From positions 1 to 34,531 of the forward strand of contig CAZTTG010000069.1 of NCBI GenBank assembly GCA_964615935.1: DNA of 34,531 nucleotides, written 5' to 3'. A model generated the notes under the pieces. It did not search any database. It saw nothing but the letters and a program-made list of their open reading frames with translations, and was not told the DNA's origin. This document shows, piece after piece, positions 26,326-34,531 of this stretch (the stretch's first letter is position 1; every line of letters starts with the position of its first letter). The translations under genes and the position numbers were made by a program. The DNA is from CAZTTG01 sp964615935. GTDB lineage: Bacteria > Planctomycetota > UBA1135 > GCA-002686595.

Positions 26326-27276
26326 TCAGGCGCGCTCCAGGAGCTCCAGCGCCACCCCGAAGCGGAGGCCGCGGCCCGAGACCCGGGCCTCCCTCGCGCC
26401 CACCCGCTCCAGGGCCGCCCCCAGGCAGGCCAGGCCGGCGGGCAGGACCTCGACCCGATCGGCCTCCACGGGCAGGGCCCGGCGCTCGGCGAGGCCCAGG
26501 GCCGCCAGCCGCTCGGCCTGGCGGAGGGCGCTGGCGGCCGGGACCACGGCCCCCTCGGCGCGCCGGTGGTCGAAGGCCTCCAATCCCAGCTCCAGGCAGG
26601 CCAGGTTGGTCGCGGTTCCGCCCAGGACGACGGCCGGGAGGGCCGGCTCTCCCCCGGCGGCGGCGACCCCCTGGGGGAGGCCCCCGACCAGCTCGCGCGC
26701 GTCGCGGACCAGGGCGGGCCACCCCCCCTCCCGGCGCGGAGGCCGCCCGCCGAGCCCCATCCAGGTCTCGGTCAGGACCACCGCTCCCGCGGGCACCGAC
26801 CGCCGCTCGCGGCCCCCCTCGAAGACGAGCTCGGTGCTGCCGCCCCCGGCGTCCAGGACGACCGCTCCGGGGCCCGCCCCGGCGAGCCGGGCGGCCCGCC
26901 AGCCCAGGCGGGCCTCCTCCTCCTCGGAGAGGACCTCCACCCGAAGGCCCAGCTCCGACCGCGCCCGCTCCAGGAACGCCCCGGCGTTCGACGCCCGCCG
27001 CAGGACGGCGGTCCCCACGGCCCGCAGGTCGCGGGCCTCGACGCCCAGCTCGCGCGCGCGGGCCAGGAAGTCCGCCAGCACCCCGACGGCGCGCTCGGCG
27101 GCCCGCGGGGCGATCGCGCCGTCGGCGGCCAGACCCTCGCCCAGGCGGGGATTGCGGCACTCCTGCGCCAGCTCCCGAAGGACGCCGTCCTCGCCCCGGC
27201 AGGCCACCAGGAGCAGCGCGCTGTGGGTCCCCAGGTCGATGGCGGCCACGGGCTCGAGGGCGGATTCCGGCGGCAC
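26326..27276 (-). CDS. Ppx/GppA-family exopolyphosphatase / guanosine pentaphosphatase
   Basis: This is a 316-residue member of the sugar-kinase/Hsp70-fold phosphatases that degrade polyphosphate or pppGpp. Phosphate-binding loops are AIDLGTHSALLL at the N-terminus and VLDAGGGSTELVF near residue 130; SVPAGAVVLTE and VLGGTATNLACLE also fit. It is the short, two-domain form (about 300 residues, as in Aquifex) without the C-terminal helical domain of E. coli Ppx. The start is GTG 27276, because TAGGAGG lies a few bases upstream and overlaps the stop of the preceding gene; the longer open frame upstream is a shadow. It is the last gene of the five-gene operon. Choice between Ppx and GppA activity cannot be made from sequence. 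Confidence 0.9.
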   Translation of the reverse strand: MPPESALEPVAAIDLGTHSALLLVACRGEDGVLRELAQECRNPRLGEGLAADGAIAPRAAERAVGVLADFLARARELGVEARDLRAVGTAVLRRASNAGAFLERARSELGLRVEVLSEEEEARLGWRAARLAGAGPGAVVLDAGGGSTELVFEGGRERRSVPAGAVVLTETWMGLGGRPPRREGGWPALVRDARELVGGLPQGVAAAGGEPALPAVVLGGTATNLACLELGLEAFDHRRAEGAVVPAASALRQAERLAALGLAERRALPVEADRVEVLPAGLACLGAALERVGAREARVSGRGLRFGVALELLERA

Positions 27277-27284
27277 GGCCCCTC

Positions 27285-29792
27285 CTACTTCGCCCTCTTC
27301 AGGGGGACGTCGATGCGCTGCCGTTCGCGCTGCCGGATGCGCACCTCGCCGCGGTGGGGCTCGCACCCCTCGGCCGCCACGCGCAGCTCCCACTTCCCCG
27401 GCCTGACGATCCCGCTCGCGTAGCGCCCCCCCTTCTGCTCGCGCAGGTTCACGACGGGCGCGCGGCCGACGCCCCCCCTGCGCGCCGGCCGGGGTAACAG
27501 GACCGCCTTCGCGCCGCGGACGGCGCGGCCGGCGGCGTCCCGCACCCGCACCAGGACCTCGGTGCCGCGCTCGAGCTGGATCTGGCCCAGGTCGACCCTC
27601 GTGCCGGCCCGCAGGTCCACCGGCCCGATCCGGACCGGCACGCAGCCCTGGGCGCGCGCCACGAGCTTCGTCCGCCGCGGCCGCAGCCCGGTGATCTCGA
27701 AGCGCCCGCGATCGACCTCGACCAGGCCGTCCCGCAGGCCCTCGAGGCGAAGCCCCTGGGGCTCGTCCCGCTCCTTGCCCACCACGACCAGGCCGACCAT
27801 CGAGGCGCGGGCGGCCAGCTCGCGGTCCACCAGCACGACCGTCAGCCAGCGGTGCTCGGGTGCCAGGACCTCCCCGGGATCGCAGTGGCCCAGCTCCCAC
27901 TGGGCGGCCCTCGTCTCCACGCTCCACCGGCCGGTCGGGAGGCTGTCGAAGCGGAAGTCGCCGAAGGGGCCGGTGACCGCCCGCAGGACGCTCTCCCGGG
28001 CCCCGCCCGGATCCTGGAGGATCAGGCGGATCACCGCGCCGCCGACCGCGAAGCCGCGCTCGTCGACGGCCACCCCCTCCAGCGGGAGGGCCGGCTCGAG
28101 CTCGAGCTCGATCCAGGCCGGCTCGCCCGCCGCGAGCCTCGCCTTGCGCCGGGCGGTCGCGTACCCCTCGGCCTCGACCTCCAGCCGCGCGCCCCCGGGC
28201 GGCAGTCCCTCGAGGGCGAAGGCCCCCTCGCGATCGGTGAGCGCGGAGGGTCCGCTCAGGTCGCCGACCCGGGTGGGGTAGACGAGCGAGATCCGCGCGC
28301 CCTCCACCGGCTGCCCGTGCTCGGCGCGCACGAGGCCGGTGAGCTGCGCCCCGCCGCTGAGCTGGAGGCGCACGCCGGAGCGCTCCTGCTCGGGCCGCAG
28401 CTGCAGGGAGAGGCCGCGGCTGGGTGTGAGCTCGCCCGCGCGATCGGGCGGCGGCAGGGCCACGAGGACCAGCTGCTCGTAGGGGAGGAGGTCGGCGAGG
28501 AGGAAGCCGCCGGCCGCGTCGGCCTCGATCGCGCGGCCCGCACCGCCCTCCTGGATCGCCGCCTCGCCCTCGATGAGGACCTCCGGCGGCGGAGCCTCCT
28601 CCACCTGGCGCAGGACCACCACCCGAGCGCCGGGCACCGCCCCGCCGAGGGGGTCGATCACCGCGCCCTCCACCGAGGCCAGGCCGCCCACCCGGAAGTC
28701 GTGCTCGATCCGCTCGCCCCGGCCGGACAAATGGACCCGCGAGTCGAACTCGGCGCCCCAGGGGGTCCGGGCGGTGAGCCGGTACTCCCCGGTACCGAGC
28801 CCCTCGAGGCGATAGCGGCCCAGGGCGTCCGTGGCCGCCTCGCTCGAGAGGAGCTCCAGCGCCTCCGGATCCACGCGAGCGACCATGGGCTCGGCCCGCA
28901 CCACCGCCCCCTCGACCGCCTCGTGGCTGTCGTGCCACCGCACAGAGCCCTCGACGAGGCACTGCGGGCCGACCTCGAGATCCACCTCGAGGCGCTCCCC
29001 CTTCGCGAGCAGGAGCCCCGCCTGGGCGGTGACCCCGCCGGTGGGCGCGCGCGCCGCGAGGGCGTACTCCCCCGGCCAGAGGTGCGGGAACTCGAAGCGG
29101 CCGTCGGCTCCGGGATGGGCGACGAGGCGGACCTCCTCGCCCTCCGGGCCCGGGCCGCGGCGCCTGAGGTAGACGGCCGCCTCGGGCTGGCCCTCGGCGG
29201 CTTCGGGGGGCGGAGCGCCCGACACCAGGATCCGGCCGCGGATCCCGGCCGCGAGCGAGAGCTCGAAGGGGGCCGCCTCGGAGTCCAGGTCGGCGCGAGG
29301 CCGCCGCAGCTCGAGGTAGTCGGGGTGGGCGATCTCAATCCGGGCTCGGGCGCCCTCGGGCCAGAGGAGCTCGAAGGCCCCCCCCTCGTCCGTGCCCGCC
29401 TCCGCCCTGAGCGCGGAATCCTCGCCCTCGAGCCGGACCCGCGCGCCGGCCACCGCCCGCTCGCTCCCCAGCTCGACGACCCTCCCGCGCCAGGTGCGCC
29501 AGGAGGCCGCGCCCGTCGGGGCGCTCGCGGCCTCCCGGCCGAGCGGGAGCGCACCCTCGCGTCCGTCCGCCGCGCGGGCCGGGGAATCCTCGGCGGCTCG
29601 CCCGGCCCCGGAGAGATCGGCGGGAGCGGCGATCCAGGGCCCGCCGGCCGCGCCCGGCGGGCCACCCGGCGGATCGCCGGGCCCGCCGCGAAGGAGAGCC
29701 GTCACGAGGACCACGAGGGCGAGCAGGGCCGCAGCGGTCGCCACCATCGCGGCCACCACCCGGCGGGAAGGATCCCTCTCAGCGCGTCCCAT
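27285..29792 (-). CDS. Membrane-anchored protein with multiple carboxypeptidase-regulatory-like domains
   Basis: The protein is 835 residues. An N-terminal transmembrane anchor (~11-34, VVAAMVATAAALLALVVLV) is followed by a Gly/Pro/Ala-rich stalk to ~95. Seven or so beta-sandwich modules of the CarboxypepD_reg / transthyretin-like type come next. Each has a G-x-V-x-D/E ... V-x-G-A-x-V-x-L ... T-D-x-x-G-x-F-x-L pattern, for example AVAGARVRLEG with TDEGGAFEL, PVEGARISLVY with TDREGAFALEGLPPG, and AVGGAVIRLIL with GDFRFDSLPTG. No enzyme domain is seen. It is probably a surface or periplasmic binding or scaffold protein. Its ATG overlaps the preceding gene by 14 bases, and its stop lies in the ribosome site of the phosphatase gene, so translation is likely coupled. 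Confidence 0.85.
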   Translation of the reverse strand: MGRAERDPSRRVVAAMVATAAALLALVVLVTALLRGGPGDPPGGPPGAAGGPWIAAPADLSGAGRAAEDSPARAADGREGALPLGREAASAPTGAASWRTWRGRVVELGSERAVAGARVRLEGEDSALRAEAGTDEGGAFELLWPEGARARIEIAHPDYLELRRPRADLDSEAAPFELSLAAGIRGRILVSGAPPPEAAEGQPEAAVYLRRRGPGPEGEEVRLVAHPGADGRFEFPHLWPGEYALAARAPTGGVTAQAGLLLAKGERLEVDLEVGPQCLVEGSVRWHDSHEAVEGAVVRAEPMVARVDPEALELLSSEAATDALGRYRLEGLGTGEYRLTARTPWGAEFDSRVHLSGRGERIEHDFRVGGLASVEGAVIDPLGGAVPGARVVVLRQVEEAPPPEVLIEGEAAIQEGGAGRAIEADAAGGFLLADLLPYEQLVLVALPPPDRAGELTPSRGLSLQLRPEQERSGVRLQLSGGAQLTGLVRAEHGQPVEGARISLVYPTRVGDLSGPSALTDREGAFALEGLPPGGARLEVEAEGYATARRKARLAAGEPAWIELELEPALPLEGVAVDERGFAVGGAVIRLILQDPGGARESVLRAVTGPFGDFRFDSLPTGRWSVETRAAQWELGHCDPGEVLAPEHRWLTVVLVDRELAARASMVGLVVVGKERDEPQGLRLEGLRDGLVEVDRGRFEITGLRPRRTKLVARAQGCVPVRIGPVDLRAGTRVDLGQIQLERGTEVLVRVRDAAGRAVRGAKAVLLPRPARRGGVGRAPVVNLREQKGGRYASGIVRPGKWELRVAAEGCEPHRGEVRIRQRERQRIDVPLKRAK

Positions 29793-30663
29793 GTCCGCTT
29801 CCCGGCATGTCCTCGAGGGCCCCGTAGCAGGTCCCGTCCAGATTGAACACCTGCACCCGCTCCCCGTCCCGGTCGATCACCGCGATCCGCGCGGGGCGCC
29901 CCGCGGCCGCGGAATCCGCGACCACGTCCGCGGGCTCGAAGAGGCGGCCCGCGCCCCTCCCCCCCTCGGCCAGGACCCGGATCAGCCGGCCCCCCCCGTC
30001 GAGGAGCAGCAGGGCTCCGTCCTCGCCTCCGGCGGTGACGACCAGGCGGCCGTCGTCCAGCGGCGCGAGGGCGGTGGGCTCGAAGCGAGCACCCGGCCGG
30101 GTGGGGACCGCGATGGAGAAGTGGAACTCCCGGCAGCGGAAGACCTGGATGCGCCCGGCGCTCGCCTCGCAGACGAAGAGGAGCGCTCCGCAGCCCGTCA
30201 CGCTCCGCGCGCCGTGGAAGGCCTCGCCGGCCGCGCCCTGCGACCGCAGGGAGGCGACCCACCCGCCCTCCGGACGGAAGAGCTGGACGGCGTGCCGCCG
30301 CCGCCCCCCGCAGGCGATGGCGAGCAGCGGCTCCTCCCCATCCTCCAGCGCGGCCACATCGGCCACCCGCCCCAGGCTGCCGCGCGCGTCGCGGCTGGCC
30401 TCCTCCCGTCGGCCGAGGGTGCGCACCTCCCGTCCGGAGAGGGTGAAGGCCCGCACCGTCGAGCCCGCCCCGTCCGCCACCCACAGGTGGTGGTCGCCGT
30501 CGACGTCCAGCCCCTCGACCGAGGCCCGGGACCGGCCCGGGCCTCGGAAGGAGAAGCCCGGCCCCAGGGGCGCACCGTCGAGGTCAAAGGGGCGGACGTG
30601 GCCCGTGAGCTCGTGCCGGCCCACCCAGAGCACGCCTTCCCTGAGGGCCAGGCTCCCCTGCAA
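29779..30663 (-). CDS. NHL-like beta-propeller protein
   Basis: This 294-residue protein is built of repeated blades of the NHL/six-bladed propeller kind: VEGLDVDGDHHLWVADGAGS, VRAFTLSGREVRTLG, ARSVTGCGALLFVCEASAGR, IQVFRCREF, ADSAAAGRPARIAVIDRDGE and RVQVFNLDG. No enzymatic motif and no clear signal peptide are visible from this start. I chose TTG 30661-30663 because GGGAGGG lies about eight bases upstream and it follows the metallophosphoesterase stop by only two bases (TGAGGTTG), a typical coupled arrangement. A GTG at 30633 is an alternative. The much longer upstream open frame is a shadow. The role may be protein-protein or ligand binding together with the neighbouring scaffold protein (inference). 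Confidence 0.72.
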   Translation of the reverse strand: MQGSLALREGVLWVGRHELTGHVRPFDLDGAPLGPGFSFRGPGRSRASVEGLDVDGDHHLWVADGAGSTVRAFTLSGREVRTLGRREEASRDARGSLGRVADVAALEDGEEPLLAIACGGRRRHAVQLFRPEGGWVASLRSQGAAGEAFHGARSVTGCGALLFVCEASAGRIQVFRCREFHFSIAVPTRPGARFEPTALAPLDDGRLVVTAGGEDGALLLLDGGGRLIRVLAEGGRGAGRLFEPADVVADSAAAGRPARIAVIDRDGERVQVFNLDGTCYGALEDMPGSGHGTR

Positions 30664-30665
30664 CC

Positions 30666-31556
30666 TCAGCCCTCCCGCCTCGTCAGTCGGACCACCACCA
30701 CCTCCGCGGGCGCTCCCACGCGCAGGGGCAGGCCCACCACCCCCAGCCCGCGGCTGATCACCAGGGCGGTCGAGCCCAGCTCGACGCGCAGCCCCGGGTG
30801 GGGCGGGCCGGCGCGGCGGAGCACGGGCAGGTCGATCTGGTGGCCGTGGGTGTGGCCGGCCAGGACCGCCACGCATCCGGGACGCGCGAGGGCCGGTCCT
30901 CCGGCGGGGTTGTGGCACAGGACCACCTCCACGTCGCCCTCCCGCAGGCCGGACCGGGCGGCCTCGAGGTCGAGGACCCGGGCCTCCTCGAGGTCCTCGA
31001 CGCCCACCGCGGCCAGGGTGCCGTCGCCCGTGTCGAAGCGCGCGCACTCGTTGCGCAGGAAGCGGATGCCTCGCTCGCGAAAGGCCTCGACGATGCGGTG
31101 CTCGCTGCGGTCTCGGTAGTCGTGGTTGCCGAAGACCGCCAGGGTGCCGAAGGTCGAGCGCAGCCCGGCCAGATCGTCGAGGATGGGCAGGGCCTGGGTC
31201 CAGTGGGAGCTGATCAGGTCGCCGGTGATCGCGACCAGGTCGGGCCCGAGCCGGTTGACCTCCTCGACCACCTCGGACAGGCCGCCCCGGCCGAGGAAGG
31301 CGCCGGCGTGCAGGTCCGAGAGCTGTACGATGGTGAAGCCCTCGAGACCGCGGGGGAGGTCGGGGACGCCGACGCGCTCCTCGCGCAGGAGGAAGCGGCC
31401 GCGCGCGAGGTGCGCGCGCCGGTAGCGTGCGCGTCCCCCCAGGAGCGAGGTGAGCTTCACCAGAACCCGCACCGTCGCGATCCGCAGACCGCTGTGGCGC
31501 CGCGGCTCCTGGCGAAGCGCGGCGGCCGCGTTCATCGCCCGGACGCTGGCCGACAT
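30666..31556 (-). CDS. Metallophosphoesterase (YkuE/YaeI-like)
   Basis: This is a calcineurin-like phosphoesterase of about 296 residues with all metal-binding motifs in order: LSDLHAG, GDLI, GNHDY, CHNP and AGHTHGH. The pattern and the N-terminal hydrophobic/basic leader (RIATVRVLVKLTSLLGG) resemble the YkuE/YaeI/LpxG-like membrane-associated group, some members of which cleave UDP-diacylglucosamine. Activity on a lipid or nucleotide diphosphate is thus possible but unproven. I prefer ATG 31556 over GTG 31565; neither has a strong ribosome site. It is the second gene of the operon, 36 bases after the anti-sigma-like gene and two bases before the propeller gene. Confidence 0.9.
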   Translation of the reverse strand: MSASVRAMNAAAALRQEPRRHSGLRIATVRVLVKLTSLLGGRARYRRAHLARGRFLLREERVGVPDLPRGLEGFTIVQLSDLHAGAFLGRGGLSEVVEEVNRLGPDLVAITGDLISSHWTQALPILDDLAGLRSTFGTLAVFGNHDYRDRSEHRIVEAFRERGIRFLRNECARFDTGDGTLAAVGVEDLEEARVLDLEAARSGLREGDVEVVLCHNPAGGPALARPGCVAVLAGHTHGHQIDLPVLRRAGPPHPGLRVELGSTALVISRGLGVVGLPLRVGAPAEVVVVRLTRREG

Positions 31557-31592
31557 GGGATGCACCGCTCGGACCGCCGGTCCGATCGCCGG

Positions 31593-32417
31593 TCAGTGTA
31601 CCCGGGGGGGAAGCGCCCCCACGCGCAGGGTCGGAGAGGGGATCTCGATCGTCTCGCCCGGGGCGAGCCGCCGCTCCCCGGCGCTGGTGAGGGCCAGCAC
31701 CTCGCCCTGCAGGCAGTGGAGGGTCAGACCCTCCTCGGTGAGCTCGGCCGTGGCCGCGCCCTCCAGGACCTCCACCACCCCGGCCCGGCAGGAGAGCAGG
31801 GCGGCTCCCGAGAGGGTGAGCGTTCCGCCCTGGAGGCGGAGGCGGTCCGGCCGCGCCCGCTCGATGACCAGACCGGTCCGCGGACCCAGCTCCGCCCGGC
31901 TGTTCGGCCCCTCCAGGCGGGCGCACGCGTCCGGCCCGGTCCGGCACCAGTCGCCGCCGGTCAGCCGCAGGCTCCCCCCCGTGGGGTCGAGGAGGCCCCG
32001 CTCCGAGTGGACCGCACCCTCCAGGGAGCGCAGGGCGAAGGGCCGGGCGCGCTCGCCGATGCGATCGAGCTGCGTGAGCAGCAGGATGGCCAGGGCGGGC
32101 ATCAGGAGGAGGCGCAGCCGGCTGCCGCGGCGGGTGGCCCCGAAGGCCAGCCGGGGGCGCCGGACGGGTCGCTCCGAGGAGCTCCGCCCCCCCACCTCGG
32201 GCCGGTCGCGGGCCATCCGGCCCATGAGCTGGACCCCCTCGCGGTAGACCTGCTCGCAGACCGGGCAGGCGGCCAGGTGGGCCCGCAGGGCCGCGGTCCG
32301 CCTGGCTCCCAGCCCCCCGTGGAGGAAGGCCCGGATGCGCTCCCGGGCCTGCCGGCACTCCGGCCCGGCCTCCGGGTCCGCCCCGGGGTCGGCTTCCCTG
32401 GGCTCTGCGCCGCTCAT
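31593..32417 (-). CDS. Zinc-finger anti-sigma-like protein with FecR-type periplasmic domain
   Basis: The protein is 274 residues. The cytoplasmic part carries a zf-HC2/ZAS zinc motif (C21, H47, C51, C54 in HLAACPVC), the signature of many ECF anti-sigma factors. One membrane helix follows at ~101-117 (LRLLLMPALAILLLTQL). The exported part has repeating beta-strands (LRLQGGTLTLSGAALLSCRAG, VLEGAATAELTEEGL, LHCLQGEVLALTSAG, LAPGETIEIP) that resemble FecR/DUF-type signal domains. Its start is supported by AGGAGG just before the ATG. No sigma gene is adjacent, which is odd for an anti-sigma factor; the ECF gene in this window lies 18 kb away with a kinase beside it. It is the first gene of the minus-strand operon and is divergent from glnS. 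Confidence 0.82.
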   Translation of the reverse strand: MSGAEPREADPGADPEAGPECRQARERIRAFLHGGLGARRTAALRAHLAACPVCEQVYREGVQLMGRMARDRPEVGGRSSSERPVRRPRLAFGATRRGSRLRLLLMPALAILLLTQLDRIGERARPFALRSLEGAVHSERGLLDPTGGSLRLTGGDWCRTGPDACARLEGPNSRAELGPRTGLVIERARPDRLRLQGGTLTLSGAALLSCRAGVVEVLEGAATAELTEEGLTLHCLQGEVLALTSAGERRLAPGETIEIPSPTLRVGALPPRVH

Positions 32418-32539
32418 GTCCTCCTGGTCGGCCCATCCGGCGGGATCGCTTGAGGTGCGCGGGCCCCCGGGGGCCTCGATGCGGCCGTCCTGCCCGGATT
32501 AGAATCTCCGCGGCTCCGTCCGAAAGTCGATTCGCCCCC

Positions 32540-34234
<1,695 letters not shown>

Positions 34235-34248
34235 GGTCGACTCCTCGG

Positions 34249-34269
34249 CGCGCCCGCGGAGCGGGCGCG
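34249..34269 (+). terminator. Possible hairpin terminator after glnS
   Basis: CGCGCCCGC (34249-34257) pairs perfectly with GCGGGCGCG (34261-34269) around loop GGA, 15 bases after the glnS stop. No T run follows, so transcription termination here would have to be of a non-classical or Rho-aided type. Position is the main support. Confidence 0.45.
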
Positions 34270-34340
34270 GCCAGCGGACCGCTCTGGGCCTGGTGGCTCC
34301 GACCAAGGACCAGCCTTCGCCCTGGGCCGAGGACCTACAC

Positions 34341-34421
34341 GCGCGGCACACTTGCCGCGCCGGCGCCGAGTGGCGCCGTAACGCCACGCGAGGTGCGCGT
34401 AGCGCACCGAGCATGTGGCGT
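34341..34421. repeat. Array of adjacent and nested perfect palindromes
   Basis: Three structures follow each other without gaps or nearly so. GCGCGGCA-CACT-TGCCGCGC spans 34341-34360. CGGCGCC-GAGT-GGCGCCG spans 34361-34378. An outer ACGCCAC (34381-34387) / GTGGCGT (34415-34421) stem encloses GGTGCGC-GTA-GCGCACC (34392-34408). All arms match perfectly. The compact layout resembles extragenic palindromic elements (REP/BIME-like) or a folded RNA or single-stranded DNA element. Confidence 0.7.
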
Positions 34422-34531
34422 GATCATCGGTCGAACCGTCCAACGCCGCAGCTCCGTGGGCCATGCCTCACGGCAGCAGGAATCGCTCGTGGGGGCAGGA
34501 ACCCCGCGGGCGTCCCGGGAGGCTGTGACGA

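Larger units (their letters stand above)
34235..34531. other. Non-coding tail downstream of glnS with palindrome array
   Basis: The last 297 bases contain no recognisable gene. Short arginine-rich open frames cross it on the minus strand but have no start context. It holds a 9-bp hairpin just after glnS (34249-34269) and a compact set of nested palindromes (34341-34421), both listed separately. A direct repeat CTGGGCC occurs at 34284-34290 and 34322-34328. The window ends before any following gene can be seen. Confidence 0.6.

Overview
The window is a chromosomal segment of a very GC-rich bacterium. The best guess is a member or relative of Planctomycetota. This rests on three things: an ECF sigma factor of the type that sits beside Ser/Thr kinases (TIGR02999/PF07638-like) followed by an Hanks-type kinase with TPR repeats, several secreted proteins of unclear role, and a mosaic of single-copy housekeeping genes with little operon order. 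Acidobacteriota or Myxococcota-like lineages cannot be excluded from this stretch alone. I see no phage, insertion sequence, integrase or CRISPR array.

Layout, left to right. 3-2381 is the 3' part of a POT-like MFS transporter with an unusual ~500-residue insertion before its last membrane helix, followed by a DUF1801 protein (2398-2805). On the minus strand lie a three-domain lysophospholipid flippase/acyltransferase/acyl-ACP synthetase (aas, 2809-6258) and thiC (6378-8018) behind a TPP riboswitch. A MORN-repeat lipoprotein (8311-8763) and rsgA (9116-10189) follow on the plus strand.

10206-13293 (minus) is a sigma factor / kinase / TPR locus with two irregularities. The sigma frame has no stop where it should end, and an in-frame amber codon separates the kinase from its TPR part. 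13492-15048 is a secreted alpha/beta hydrolase. 15241-20765 is a heavy-metal RND efflux cluster (His-rich membrane-anchored protein, adaptor, pump) without an outer-membrane channel gene. A tRNA with anticodon CAU follows at 20896-20972 (minus), then an orphan soluble histidine kinase (21165-22328).

22329-22812 is a gene-free stretch dense in perfect inverted repeats. Two paralogous secreted esterases (22813-24318 and 24500-26101) come next on the minus strand. Upstream of them is a tightly packed five-gene minus-strand operon (32417 to 26326): anti-sigma/FecR-like protein, metallophosphoesterase, NHL beta-propeller, membrane-anchored carboxypeptidase-regulatory-domain protein, Ppx/GppA phosphatase. 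The window ends with glnS (32540-34234) and a 297-base tail holding a compact array of nested palindromes.

Functionally, much of the segment concerns the envelope: lipid repair, metal efflux, secreted hydrolases, surface or periplasmic Ig-like and propeller proteins, and transmembrane signalling. No single obvious new defence or biosynthetic system is visible. The points most worth following are the interrupted sigma/kinase/TPR locus, the structured non-coding regions at 22378-22695 and 34249-34421, the repeat-bearing transporter insertion and the five-gene operon.
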